Assembly (NCBI GenBank): GCA_051881775.1 | Contig: JBJEQN010000103.1 | Coordinates: forward strand, 1 to 64,000 | Source: UMGS363 sp051881775 | Lineage (GTDB): Bacteria; Bacillota; Clostridia; Oscillospirales; Ruminococcaceae | Direction of reading: 5' to 3' | Length of the DNA: 64,000 bases | Shown here: in pieces, positions 1 through 8,526 of the stretch | Layout: each line of letters starts with the position of its first letter | How positions within the stretch are numbered: position 1 is the first letter of the stretch | Translations under genes and position numbers: made by a program | Notes under the pieces: model-generated | Database searches by the model: none | Seen by the model: only the letters and a program-made list of their open reading frames with translations | Told to the model about the DNA's origin: nothing

Positions 1-173
1 TACTAATTCCAAATCGTTCTATAGACAAAGACGACAGATAGAATAATCCAAGTCAGGTAAACTTGTTTACCATGGAGGCGACCGCAGGAAGGCTGCCGCC
101 TTTCAAGGGAGCTTGACGCAGAATTGGATTATTATATCCGAGTATTTGTCTATAGGTTGATTTGGAATTAGTA
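1..173. mobile_element. MITE-like inverted-repeat element A
   Basis: The first and last 15 bases (1-15 and 159-173) are perfect reverse complements. The inverted homology continues inward through CTATAGACAAA near 20-30 and AATAATCCAA near 42-51, leaving a GC-richer core. The core can form its own hairpins: GGTAAA/TTTACC at 56-71, and GGCG/CGCC around 77-100. The right edge touches the stop codon of the chemoreceptor gene at 174. There is no ORF inside, which suits a non-autonomous element. The left edge coincides with the window edge, so more may lie outside. Element B (4266-4370) shares the TACTAAT end, the TAGACAAA block and the ATAATCC block. A structured RNA is an alternative reading. Confidence 0.6.
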
Positions 174-1703
174 TTACTGTGCCTGCATTTTTCTGAGATC
201 TTCCTCGGCTTTTTCTGCAAGCCTGTCCTGTTCGGCAGCCGATTTTTCCGCTTCCTTTAAGCATACGCCTGTTTTTTCTGCGCTTTCCGCCGCCTTGTCC
301 GCAAGATGAACGGTCTGTTCCGCAAGAGCGGCGCTTCGTTCAACGGAAAGAACGGTTTTGTCGATTATCTCAGCAGAGCTTTTTGCCGATTCCGAGCTTT
401 TCAGCGCAAGATTTCTTACCTCGTCAGCAACAACGGCGAAGCCCTTGCCGTTTTCTCCTGCCCTTGCCGCTTCAATAGCCGCATTAAGAGCAAGCATATT
501 GGTCTGGAACGCAACGTCCTCGATAGCTGCAATGATCTCTCTGATCTTTTTGCTCTGACTTGTTATCTTGTCTGCCGCAGCAATAAGCTCCTTGGAGCGC
601 TCTCTGTTTTCGTCAAGTATGCCTGCGGTTTTTTCAAGTCCGTCAGCCGCTTCGGAAATGGCGGAGGAAATGTTCCTGCCCTCGCTGCGAATGTCAAGGA
701 GTCTTTCGGCAGCTTCGCCGCTTTCCCTTGTAAGCTCTTCAAGCTGTGCCTTGTATGTATCTGCATCGCCGCTTACTGCGGTGTTTTCGCTTACCCTAAC
801 GGGAATGACCGCAGGTTCGGCATATTTTTCTTTCTTTTCGGGGACTTTTTCCTGCTTAACAACAGGTACAGAGACGCTTTTCTCACAAATTTCCGCAGCA
901 GCTTCTTCCTTGGCTTTGCTTGCTGCATCGGAAGCGTATTTTGAAACCATAAGGCAGAGGACAGCCGAGACCACCGCCGCAAGTACAACGCTTGCCGCAA
1001 TAACGATGATAATACCGCTCTTTGTTCCGTCTGTATTTCCGCTTTCGGGGGCGCTGTAGCATTTCACGCTTACGGAGAAGCCCGTTTTTTCCGACACTGC
1101 CTCAGCTTCTGCAAATGACGGGGAATTAACGGAAGTGTCTGCGATAACATTCCCGTTAAAGGTCAGGGTTCCTCCGCAGCTTTTATCAAGCATTTCAAGG
1201 GCAGGCGCAAAATAGTCGGGGGAAATGCTGCATACCACTATGTTCCCCACAGAATCGTCCTTAACGGTGTAATAAAGGGTTTCCGAATTTGTATCGTAAA
1301 TATAGCCGCCATTCGAGCCGAGAATACCGCTGACGGCATAGTCCTTGCAGCCCTGCGTTCCTTTGACAGAACCGTATTCCGAACCTGCGGCAATGCAGTC
1401 AAACTCCAGACCAAGGGGCGTATAGAATTTATTTTTATCCTTTAAAACATAGCCCTTTATTTCCACGGGAGTTAGCTTTATAGAGTTCCATGCGGCAACT
1501 TCCTTTGCAGCCGCTTCCACTTCCGCAGCCTTTTCTTCAATAAAGATCACAGCGTCGGCAGCAGCCTTTTCAACGTCGGGAGCATAGCCTGCCGTCTCCG
1601 ATGTATTTTTATTTATAATTACCGACGCACAGGCGGCAATGAGCGCAAATGCCGTAAAAACAACGATCACTATTTTGACCGCCGTGTTCCTTAAACCGTT
1701 CAA
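174..1703 (-). CDS. Methyl-accepting chemotaxis protein
   Basis: This 509-aa chemoreceptor has an N-terminal membrane helix (about residues 9-30), an extracytoplasmic sensor region to about residue 230, a second membrane helix (about 231-257) and a cytoplasmic coiled coil. The highly conserved MCP hairpin tip is plain at about residues 395-433, with AFQTNMLALNAAIEAARAGE followed by GFAVVADEVRNLA. It would signal ligand binding to CheA/CheW. No HAMP domain is evident between the second helix and the coiled coil. Only about 76 residues follow the tip, and the gene stops exactly at the edge of inverted-repeat element A. The C-terminus may therefore be shortened, although short receptors exist. 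The start has a GGGAGGTG ribosome-binding site. No other chemotaxis gene lies in the window. Confidence 0.93.
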   Translation of the reverse strand: MNGLRNTAVKIVIVVFTAFALIAACASVIINKNTSETAGYAPDVEKAAADAVIFIEEKAAEVEAAAKEVAAWNSIKLTPVEIKGYVLKDKNKFYTPLGLEFDCIAAGSEYGSVKGTQGCKDYAVSGILGSNGGYIYDTNSETLYYTVKDDSVGNIVVCSISPDYFAPALEMLDKSCGGTLTFNGNVIADTSVNSPSFAEAEAVSEKTGFSVSVKCYSAPESGNTDGTKSGIIIVIAASVVLAAVVSAVLCLMVSKYASDAASKAKEEAAAEICEKSVSVPVVKQEKVPEKKEKYAEPAVIPVRVSENTAVSGDADTYKAQLEELTRESGEAAERLLDIRSEGRNISSAISEAADGLEKTAGILDENRERSKELIAAADKITSQSKKIREIIAAIEDVAFQTNMLALNAAIEAARAGENGKGFAVVADEVRNLALKSSESAKSSAEIIDKTVLSVERSAALAEQTVHLADKAAESAEKTGVCLKEAEKSAAEQDRLAEKAEEDLRKMQAQ

Positions 1704-1859
1704 AAAAGCACCTCCCGAAAAAGCTGTATGACAAAACGCAATATATGTATATTATACCTTATTTTTTGACATTTGTGAATAGCTTGTTAAGGGAATTTCT
1801 ATGATTTTTGTAAATATAACGTGAATTTTTGATTAAAAATATAAAATAAGCGGCACATA

Positions 1860-1888
1860 TTGAAAAAACAAAAGAAAAATGCTATAAT
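1860..1888 (+). promoter_or_regulatory. Sigma-A promoter of VanY-like peptidase gene
   Basis: TTGAAA at 1860-1865 and TATAAT at 1883-1888 are separated by 17 bp, about 45 bp upstream of the start codon at 1939. Confidence 0.7.
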
Positions 1889-1938
1889 ACTTTTCGGGTA
1901 AAATGAAAACATAGGGTGATAAAGAAAGGATCCGCAAA

Positions 1939-2949
1939 ATGGCAAAGAAAAGGAAAAAGAAAAGAAAAATCAGCACACAGGCATTGATAGTCCGTTATAC
2001 GGCATATATATTGCTTATAGCCTTGATAACTTTTATTATTGTTATGATCTTCAAGCAGTTTCTTAAACCCGTAAGCGAGGACGGGGGAGAGCAGGACGCT
2101 TCCGTTACATCTCAGATAAGCGCAGAGGTTGGCTTCGCTTCTTCGGACGGTGGATATGCCGAAAGCACGGACAGCGGAAGCGATACCGAGCCTTCGTCAG
2201 CCGCTTCGGAAAAGGAGGACGATGTGGATATAGACAACGAATGGGCAATGTTCCTTGTTAACAAAAACAACCCTCTCCCCGAAAACTATGACGATATTAT
2301 TGAGACCTCGGTAATATATTCAACGGCGGAAAAGAACTACGAGTTTGATTCCCGTGCGGCGGAGTATATGACCGATATGTTGGCGGCGGCAAAGAAGGAC
2401 GGCATAAACCTTACCGTTATTTCCTCCTACCGCACCATAGAGTATCAGCAGTATAACTTTGACCGCAGCGTTCAGCAGAGGGTCAACAACGGCATGAGCT
2501 ACGAAGAAGCCCTTGAGGACACCGCCAAGGAGGTGGCAATGCCCGGCGAAAGCGAGCATAACGCAGGCTTGTCCGCCGACATTTTCTCGGATGAATATAT
2601 GAGCCTTGACGATGACGGCTTCAAGAACACCAAGGCTTACGCATGGCTTATGGAAAACGCCGCAGACTACGGCTTTATCCTGCGTTATCCCGAGGGCAAG
2701 GACGATATAACAGGCTTTATTTACGAGCCGTGGCATTACCGTTTTGTGGGCGTTTATTATGCTCATCAGGTTCAGGACAGCGGACTTTGCCTTGAAGAAT
2801 TTTTTGAAAGCAAGGGCTGGCTTGACGAAAACGGAACAGCGGTAAAAATGACAGGTCCCGTTACTCCCAAATCGGAAGAACGCAGCACGGACGAACCTGT
2901 GACTGCTCCTTCCGACGGAGATCAATCGGAAGTTGTTATTGTAGTTTAG
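1939..2949 (+). CDS. D-alanyl-D-alanine carboxypeptidase, VanY/M15B family
   Basis: This 336-aa protein starts with a very basic N-terminus and one membrane helix (about residues 14-35), then an acidic Ser-rich linker and an extracytoplasmic M15 zinc peptidase domain. The family signature is intact: SSYRT near residue 160, SEHNAGLSADIF with zinc ligands His207 and Asp214, and EPWHYRFVG with catalytic Glu263 and zinc ligand His266. Such enzymes remove the terminal D-Ala from peptidoglycan stem peptides. No van resistance genes are nearby, so a housekeeping wall-maturation role is more likely than glycopeptide resistance. An AGAAAGGA ribosome-binding site and a sigma-A promoter precede it. Confidence 0.9.
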   Translation: MAKKRKKKRKISTQALIVRYTAYILLIALITFIIVMIFKQFLKPVSEDGGEQDASVTSQISAEVGFASSDGGYAESTDSGSDTEPSSAASEKEDDVDIDNEWAMFLVNKNNPLPENYDDIIETSVIYSTAEKNYEFDSRAAEYMTDMLAAAKKDGINLTVISSYRTIEYQQYNFDRSVQQRVNNGMSYEEALEDTAKEVAMPGESEHNAGLSADIFSDEYMSLDDDGFKNTKAYAWLMENAADYGFILRYPEGKDDITGFIYEPWHYRFVGVYYAHQVQDSGLCLEEFFESKGWLDENGTAVKMTGPVTPKSEERSTDEPVTAPSDGDQSEVVIVV

Positions 2950-2957
2950 ATTAAAAC

Positions 2958-3000
2958 AGGCGCAATTCACATTAACGGTAAGTGTGAATTGCGCCTTTTA
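2958..3000. terminator. Bidirectional terminator
   Basis: A stem of about 16 bp (AGGCGCAATTCACA pairing with TGTGAATTGCGCCT) closes a short loop, with T-runs on both strands. It sits between the convergent VanY-like gene and the serine hydrolase gene. Confidence 0.85.
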
Positions 3001-3007
3001 GCTGCTT

Positions 3008-4177
3008 TTACGCCAGTTCGCTCATAACAATATTCTTTATCTCTCTTGTGAGCGTTCCAACACGGCCTATGCCCACCTGCTGTGCGCCGAGAAGCATTGT
3101 TATGCCGTGTTCGGGTTCGTTTGAAAAGAACGTTCCCAGCCAGCCGTCCCAGCCGTATTCGCCCTTTGAGGAGAACACCGAGGTCTGTGATTCGTCTGTG
3201 CATATTCGCATAAGGTTCCCGTAGGAATAACCGCCCATCCACGTCCAGCTTTCACGGAGCTGTGCGCTTTGTGCTTCGGTGGTGCAGCTGCTTGTCATAT
3301 ATTTAACAGCTTTGGACGGCATTATCCGTCTGCCCTTGTATTCGCCGCCGCCAAGCAGCATTGAAGCAAATTTTGCGTAGTCGTCAAGAGTGGAGCAAAG
3401 TCCTGCGCCGCCCGATTCAAATGCAGGGGGAACATCTCTGTAATATCTAAGTCCAAGGTGGTTGGTCTTTACCTCGCATAAGCCGCTGTCCGAGTAATCG
3501 TAGACCTTTGCAAGCCTGCCCGATTTTTCCGCAGGAACATAAAAGTCCGTGTCGTTCATTTCAAGGGGTTCAAAAAAGTTTGTCATAAGAAACTCTCTGA
3601 ACGACATTCCGCTTACCCGTTCAATAAGCGCTCCGAGAATATCCGCCGAAGTGCCGTACATAAACTCACTGCCCGGCTCAAAGCACAGATCCACCTCCGA
3701 CATCATTTTTGCAAATTCAGCCGTGGAAACAGGGTCGTCGGAGTAAAGGCACCGCTCTATCTTCCAAAAAACCTCTCCGCTTTGCTTTACGCTTTCGTTC
3801 CAGTCGCCGGGGTAGGGAAGTCCCGAGGTCATATTCAAAAGGTCACGCACGGTAATATGCTTCTGCGCAGGCACCCTTTCGCCGCTTACGTTTATGTATG
3901 ACTTTTCAAATTCCGGCATATAGTCGGATAGCCACGATGACAGGTCGATCTTCCCCTGTGAAACAAGCAGCATAGCCGCCGCAGCCGTTACGGGCTTCGT
4001 CTGTGAGTAGAGCCTGAAAATGGTATCCCTTGTCATAGGTGTTTTGTTTTCAAGGTCACGGAAGCCGTACTGACAATACGCTTCTTCCTTGCCGTCTTTA
4101 AGTATAAGAACGTTAACTCCCGAAGTGCTGCCGCTGTCAACGGAGCTTTTTATTGCGCTGTAAATTTTATCCTGCAT
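3008..4177 (-). CDS. Serine hydrolase, class C beta-lactamase/esterase family
   Basis: This 389-aa protein belongs to the beta-lactamase-related family (PF00144), which includes EstB-type esterases and D-aminopeptidases. The nucleophile motif is SQTK, with Ser58 and Lys61, and the Tyr motif is YGT at Tyr174. I see no signal peptide, so it is probably cytosolic and unlikely to be a true beta-lactamase. The start at 4177 is chosen because an AGGG-type ribosome-binding site precedes it. An in-frame upstream ATG at 4324 would add 49 atypical residues encoded partly inside inverted-repeat element B. The substrate cannot be inferred from neighbours. It converges on the VanY-like gene across a shared terminator. 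Confidence 0.88.
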   Translation of the reverse strand: MQDKIYSAIKSSVDSGSTSGVNVLILKDGKEEAYCQYGFRDLENKTPMTRDTIFRLYSQTKPVTAAAAMLLVSQGKIDLSSWLSDYMPEFEKSYINVSGERVPAQKHITVRDLLNMTSGLPYPGDWNESVKQSGEVFWKIERCLYSDDPVSTAEFAKMMSEVDLCFEPGSEFMYGTSADILGALIERVSGMSFREFLMTNFFEPLEMNDTDFYVPAEKSGRLAKVYDYSDSGLCEVKTNHLGLRYYRDVPPAFESGGAGLCSTLDDYAKFASMLLGGGEYKGRRIMPSKAVKYMTSSCTTEAQSAQLRESWTWMGGYSYGNLMRICTDESQTSVFSSKGEYGWDGWLGTFFSNEPEHGITMLLGAQQVGIGRVGTLTREIKNIVMSELA

Positions 4178-4265
4178 CTTATCCCGACCCTTTCGGCTTT
4201 TTTTGATATTGTACCACACGGGACAGGAAAAATCAACGCTTAATTCTGAACGCTGCTGTGTGAAG

Positions 4266-4370
4266 TAATACAAATAACCAATAAAACTGTAGACAAAAAA
4301 TCTTCGCATAATCCATATATGCAAGATTATGCTCGATTTTTTGTACAGTTTTTAATTGGTTATTAGTATA
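4266..4370. mobile_element. MITE-like inverted-repeat element B
   Basis: The two arms, 4266-4313 and 4325-4370, are imperfect reverse complements over about 45 bp around a CATATATG centre. The ends read TACTAATAACC (right arm, complement) and TAATACAAATAACC (left arm). The CTGTAGACAAA and CATAATCC blocks match element A (1-173) in order and orientation, so the two are copies of one family. There is no ORF. The right arm overlaps the last codons of the neighbouring M23 gene and supplies its stop codon. Confidence 0.7.
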
Positions 4371-6121
4371 AGAAAATCCCTCACATTACCCGTTCTAATG
4401 TCAACATACTCATCTGTTTTGCTGTCGTAAAGACGTATGTACCACGGTTTTTCGTCCAAAGCAGTGCCGCCTATCAGCAGGCTGTAGCGGCTGTCATCGG
4501 TTTCATAGCGCAGAATGTATAAGCCTGAGCCGATTTCCTTGCCGGCATACTTTTCAAAATCCGACCAGGTAAGCTCTTCGCCCTTTTCTTCCGATAAACG
4601 CTCTATCTCGTTCAGAGTAATTACATTGCTTGTGCTTTCGGAGTTATTGTGTGTAGGTTCAACGCGGTTCTCGTACTCAAAATCAAGCGGGTCAAGGTAT
4701 TCACCATCCAGCTTCACCTCAAAATGCAGCTGATCGCCGTAAGCATAGCCTGTAGAGCCTGTTTTGCCTATAAGCTGCCCTTTTTCCACGTGTTCTCCCG
4801 GCTTAACATCGGCTTCCGTGCAGTGGGCATATAATGTGCTTAACCCGTTTCCGTGATAAATTTCGATATATACGCCGTATTCCGGTTCGTCCTCGTTTAT
4901 TCCCGAGTGTATAACAAGTCCGCCTTTTGCGGCATAAATACCGTCAAGACCGCCCTCTGTGGTAATGTCAATGCCCTTGTGTCCCGGCTCTGAGGGGTCA
5001 AATCCTTCGGAAATGCTGCTTACCGTGTCCTTTAGCGGCCAGCAGAATACATTGATTTTGGCAAGCTCAAGCTTTTCGCTGTAGGACAGCTCGGTCTCGT
5101 CAGCCATATGGAGCACTATTTCGTCCGATTTTCCTTCTTCAACTGTGATAAAAATATCGTCGGGGAAAATGAAGCTGTTTTTGTGGGGAATGTCGGGGGC
5201 GCTCAGTTCGTCCTTGTACGCCGTAATTGAATATATGCCGCTGATGGGACAATGCCAGTAAGCCCTGCCTTCCTTGTCGGTACGGGAAAGGACATAGCCG
5301 CCGAAAACATCCGTGAAGCCGTCGGGGTAGTCGTAGGGGTAAACAACAGGCGTAAGGATAACATTGTAACCATCCAGATAACCTCGGTTGTCGTCAAATA
5401 AAGTTATAATGTAATTGCTGTCGTCCTCGGCGTTAAGCTCCGCAGGGGTGGGGTGTTCCCATACAAGTTCAATTTCCGCAGTGTTTTCGTCAACGGTCAC
5501 ATTAAAGTCCATTGAATTTCTAAGGCTGGAAGTTCCCGTGTCGTTTGCCATACGGTCGTAAACGCTGAAAATATAATTTCCGCAGGCTATGCTTCTCTGA
5601 ACGGGAGTGCCGTCTGTGATCCTTATTCCGCCCGTATTTCCGCCCTTTGAGCTTGCATTAAGTTCTTCCGATGTATCTTCGGGCATATATACGACCTGCA
5701 GATTGGGTATACCGTTTCCGTCCTTGTCAACAACGTTTATTGCAACAAGTACGGTGCTTCCAATGCTGTCGGCAAATCCGTCATTTTCTTTTTCGGGAAC
5801 AACGCTTTCCGTTCCCGTCTGAACGGTACTTTCGGCTTCGCTTACCGAGGTAAAGGGCAAGGTAAACTCGGAAGAAACAGCCTCGTTCTCCGTTGAAATT
5901 ATCATCTCTTCCTCAGAGGAGCGAAGCACCACGCCTATTCCTGCAATAACAATAACAGCCGCAGCCGCAATAACGGGTATGACCCTGCGCAGCGCTTTTG
6001 AACGGTGCTTTGGCGTTATTCTGGTCATTCTGCTTTCCGTGCAGGAAATTTTAATGCGTTCCTTAAGCTCGGAGGGAGCGTTAATGCTGCCGTATGCCTG
6101 TTTAATGTCCTTTTTGTTCAT
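4352..6121 (-). CDS. Membrane M23-family protein paired with ECF sigma factor
   Basis: This 589-aa protein has a short cytoplasmic N-terminus (residues 1-45) resembling the inhibitory segments of sigma-factor-linked membrane proteins, one membrane helix (about 46-68), a Ser/Thr/Glu-rich linker, two Ig-like or carboxypeptidase-regulatory-like regions (about 110-340), a LytM/M23 domain (about 370-480) and a C-terminal domain of about 90 residues. In the M23 domain the HKGID ligands (His381, Asp385) and His466 are present. However, the usual His-x-His reads Gln464-Leu-His466, so a catalytic His is missing. The start at 6121 has a GGAGG site and lies 4 bp after the sigma factor gene. The last residues (LILITN) are encoded by element B, so the native C-terminus has been altered. 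Likely role: anti-sigma factor with a wall-sensing ectodomain (inference). Confidence 0.78.
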   Translation of the reverse strand: MNKKDIKQAYGSINAPSELKERIKISCTESRMTRITPKHRSKALRRVIPVIAAAAVIVIAGIGVVLRSSEEEMIISTENEAVSSEFTLPFTSVSEAESTVQTGTESVVPEKENDGFADSIGSTVLVAINVVDKDGNGIPNLQVVYMPEDTSEELNASSKGGNTGGIRITDGTPVQRSIACGNYIFSVYDRMANDTGTSSLRNSMDFNVTVDENTAEIELVWEHPTPAELNAEDDSNYIITLFDDNRGYLDGYNVILTPVVYPYDYPDGFTDVFGGYVLSRTDKEGRAYWHCPISGIYSITAYKDELSAPDIPHKNSFIFPDDIFITVEEGKSDEIVLHMADETELSYSEKLELAKINVFCWPLKDTVSSISEGFDPSEPGHKGIDITTEGGLDGIYAAKGGLVIHSGINEDEPEYGVYIEIYHGNGLSTLYAHCTEADVKPGEHVEKGQLIGKTGSTGYAYGDQLHFEVKLDGEYLDPLDFEYENRVEPTHNNSESTSNVITLNEIERLSEEKGEELTWSDFEKYAGKEIGSGLYILRYETDDSRYSLLIGGTALDEKPWYIRLYDSKTDEYVDIRTGNVRDFLILITN

Positions 6122-6125
6122 AACG

Positions 6126-6629
6126 TTAGTCCTCCATTTCAAGTTTAAGCTGTTTTCTTGCACGGTGCAGGTCTGAGCCTACGCTTTTTGCATTTCTGCC
6201 TGTTATTTCGGCAATTTCGTTTATGGAATACCCCTCAAAGTAAAACAGATATACTGCATTTCTCCTGTTTTCCGGCAGATTTCTTATCATTTCGATGATC
6301 TCGCAGTTTTTCAGTTCGTCGCCGTAAAAACAGGGGTAGTCTTCCAGCGGTTCCAAGCCCTTGAAACGCCTTGAACGGCTTATATCCCTGCATAAATTTA
6401 TCGTCACCCTTATAAGCCACGCCTTTTTATGCTCGCCGCTTTCAAACCCGTTATAATTATTCATAAGCCTTATGAAAACCTCCTGAACAACGTCCTCGGC
6501 GTCGTGATAATTCTTTGTGTTCTGAACGGCTATGCGCAGAATGGTATCGGAATAGGCTTCAATATCCTTTTCAAGCGCTGTTCTGTTGCAATCTGTCAAA
6601 ATTACCCCGTCCTTTCTTTTTGCTTTCAT
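6126..6629 (-). CDS. RNA polymerase sigma factor, ECF type
   Basis: This 167-aa protein has sigma region 2 (about residues 20-85, with DAEDVVQEVFIRL and the WLIRVTINLCRD segment) and region 4 (about 110-165, with LPENRRNAVYLFYFEGYS and the helix-turn-helix ISEIAE-type segment ending in DLHRARKQLK). It lacks regions 1 and 3, as expected for ECF factors. It directs RNA polymerase to a small regulon. The gene downstream, 4 bp away, encodes a membrane protein with an anti-sigma-like N-terminus, the usual ECF arrangement. The start has an AAAGGACGG-type ribosome-binding site. Confidence 0.92.
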   Translation of the reverse strand: MKAKRKDGVILTDCNRTALEKDIEAYSDTILRIAVQNTKNYHDAEDVVQEVFIRLMNNYNGFESGEHKKAWLIRVTINLCRDISRSRRFKGLEPLEDYPCFYGDELKNCEIIEMIRNLPENRRNAVYLFYFEGYSINEIAEITGRNAKSVGSDLHRARKQLKLEMED

Positions 6630-6680
6630 AAGTAATACGGTTTAAAAGCCTGTTTTTTTGCAGTAAGAAAAAATTTTTCT

Positions 6681-6714
6681 AAAAAAATCCGCCGCATGAA
6701 AAACATACGGCGGA
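6681..6714 (-). terminator. Terminator of pckA
   Basis: The stem TCCGCCG/CGGCGGA is followed on the minus strand by seven T residues. It lies 25 bp past the pckA stop codon. Confidence 0.88.
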
Positions 6715-6738
6715 TAAAACGTATATTGGTTTTATAAA

Positions 6739-8439
6739 TTAGAGAGAAGCTGCTTCGTCAACAACCTTCTTGATAGCTGCAACAGCGTCATCGGGGAGCT
6801 TGTCGTAGCCGCCCTTGTCGGTTGCAAACTTTTCAACGCTTGTAAGACGGTTCTGCATAGCGTTCTTAAGCTGTTCAGTGTAGTCCTTATCGTTAAGGTC
6901 AACGTTGAAGTCGCCCCAAGGCATGATCTCCATATCCTCGAAGGGACCCCACTTTTCAAACTTAGCCTTGCCTTCAACGATAGCCTCAAGGATTCCGAGA
7001 GTATCGGCAGGCTTAACCTTCTTGCCCATGAAATCACCTGTGTTGATGATGTAGCAAGCAACGTTCTTTTCTTCAACCAGCTTCTTGAACTTCTCATAGT
7101 CGTTAGCAAGAGGATAGGTTCTGAAGGGGTTAGCGTAAGGAACGATACGGAGTGCGTTCATATCTGTGCCTGCCTTAACACGCTCTGCGGTAGAGGTCTT
7201 TGTAGCAAGAGTTGCACCCATTACGGAAGCAAGAGAAGCACCCTTGAGCTTGATAACGGGAGGAATTGTAGGATCCTTCATGATCCAGAAAATAGCGTTA
7301 ACGGGGGAGTCGATCTTGTCAACTCTGTTAGGAGACCAGAGTTTGGACTTGATAGCACGGCCGTTGCCGTTTCTGATATCCTCTGTAACAAGCTGGATCT
7401 TGCCGTCTTCGTCCATTGTAGCGGAGCAGTTCTGGCAGGAGAGGAGGTACTTGTTGTCGGGGCAGCCTGTAGGATAGTCGGCTGTCTTGTCGAAGTAGGT
7501 AGGTTCAAGAGCGATAGATGCGCAGGTATCTGTGTTGATGATGAATGCGTCATCGTGGAGAACCTTGATAGCGGGGTACTTGCCGCCGTGCTTAGCGTGT
7601 GTAAGAGTGGACTTGCCGGAGCCGGAAAGACCGTAAACGGAAGCAACGAACTTGGAGCCGTCTTCAAGAGTATATTCCTTCTGACCGCCGTGGCAGGAAG
7701 CATAACCGTTTCTGTTTGCAAGTGCCCAAGCCATTGTAAGTGTGCCCTTCTTGTGCTCGCCAAAATACTTCATACCGAGAATAGCAGCGCAGTTCTGGTT
7801 TGTATCGAAGTAGCAGAGTGTGAGAGGGTCGGACAGACAGCTGTAATCAACATCGGGGCTTTCTGTGGGCTTCCACTGAGGATCGGAGAAGATGTAGATA
7901 TCGGGTTCCTTTCCATCGCCGATAGGCTTGGAATCCTTGTACATCTTTACATACTCATCGGACATATACTGGAAGTTGAGCATCCAGTTGTAAAGCAGAT
8001 TTTCTTCACCCTCAGGAATGAGAAGGTGAGCCTTTGCGATAAATTCCTTGTCAAGACCAACGTAGCAGGTAGCGTGATAGAGCTTCTTGAAACGTGTCTT
8101 GTAAATAGCGTCCATAACTACCTTATCGAGCTTGACCTCGTCAACGCCGGGTTCGCCCTTGATGCGGCGAGCAGTAGCGTAACGTCCTGTAACGGCACCG
8201 TCGTTGAAAAGAAGAACCTTAGCGTCTGCATCAAGACCGAATTCTTCGCCGTGGTAAATGGGCATATCGGTAACAATAGTACCGGGAGAATTCTTGGCGA
8301 GGTTATAAGCCTCCTTAAGAGTATTTACCTTCACTACGTTGTTGCCGTAGAAAGCAGCCTCGATGATAGAACGGGTTCTGGAGAAACCGACCTTGCCTGC
8401 GCCGATTTCGCTGATAGGGTAATTAGCTTTTGTTGACAT
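6739..8439 (-). CDS. pckA: Phosphoenolpyruvate carboxykinase (ATP)
   Basis: This 566-aa enzyme interconverts oxaloacetate plus ATP with phosphoenolpyruvate, CO2 and ADP in the cytosol. In rumen and gut fermenters it often runs in the CO2-fixing, ATP-forming direction towards C4 acids. The ATP-type signature is clear: GLSGSGKST P-loop at about residues 269-278, then the metal-binding HDDAF segment about 25 residues later. The length is slightly above the usual 530-540 residues. The start codon has an AGGAGGT ribosome-binding site. It is a single-gene unit with its own promoter, a long stem-loop in the leader and a strong terminator. Confidence 0.96.
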   Translation of the reverse strand: MSTKANYPISEIGAGKVGFSRTRSIIEAAFYGNNVVKVNTLKEAYNLAKNSPGTIVTDMPIYHGEEFGLDADAKVLLFNDGAVTGRYATARRIKGEPGVDEVKLDKVVMDAIYKTRFKKLYHATCYVGLDKEFIAKAHLLIPEGEENLLYNWMLNFQYMSDEYVKMYKDSKPIGDGKEPDIYIFSDPQWKPTESPDVDYSCLSDPLTLCYFDTNQNCAAILGMKYFGEHKKGTLTMAWALANRNGYASCHGGQKEYTLEDGSKFVASVYGLSGSGKSTLTHAKHGGKYPAIKVLHDDAFIINTDTCASIALEPTYFDKTADYPTGCPDNKYLLSCQNCSATMDEDGKIQLVTEDIRNGNGRAIKSKLWSPNRVDKIDSPVNAIFWIMKDPTIPPVIKLKGASLASVMGATLATKTSTAERVKAGTDMNALRIVPYANPFRTYPLANDYEKFKKLVEEKNVACYIINTGDFMGKKVKPADTLGILEAIVEGKAKFEKWGPFEDMEIMPWGDFNVDLNDKDYTEQLKNAMQNRLTSVEKFATDKGGYDKLPDDAVAAIKKVVDEAASL

Positions 8440-8463
8440 AGCATAGACCTCCTAAATAATTTT

Positions 8464-8514
8464 AATAAGGCGTTTCTGCGGAACGAAAGGAGCGTTCGTT
8501 AAAACGCACTTATT
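8464..8514 (-). promoter_or_regulatory. Stem-loop in pckA leader
   Basis: Outer arms AATAAGGCGTTT (8464-8475) and AAAACGCACTTATT (8501-8514) pair with one bulge. Inner arms AACGAA and TTCGTT (8482-8487, 8495-8500) pair as well. The hairpin would sit at the very 5' end of the pckA transcript, just after the predicted start of transcription. It could stabilise the mRNA or act as an operator. No riboswitch class is recognised. Confidence 0.5.
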
Positions 8515-8526
8515 ATTCCATATTAT

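Noticed and set aside
1939..2949. Glycopeptide resistance gene vanY
   Set aside because: No vanR, vanS, vanH, vanA or vanX homologues nearby; M15B carboxypeptidases are common housekeeping enzymes.
3008..4177. Beta-lactam resistance by a class C beta-lactamase
   Set aside because: No signal peptide and only SxxK plus Tyr motifs of the broad serine hydrolase family; esterase-like function is more likely.
4178..4324. Longer N-terminus of the serine hydrolase
   Set aside because: The added 49 residues are encoded partly within inverted-repeat element B and lack a ribosome-binding site; the start at 4177 has one.
7555..8436. Plus-strand reading frame opposite pckA
   Set aside because: Antisense shadow of a conserved enzyme; no start signal.
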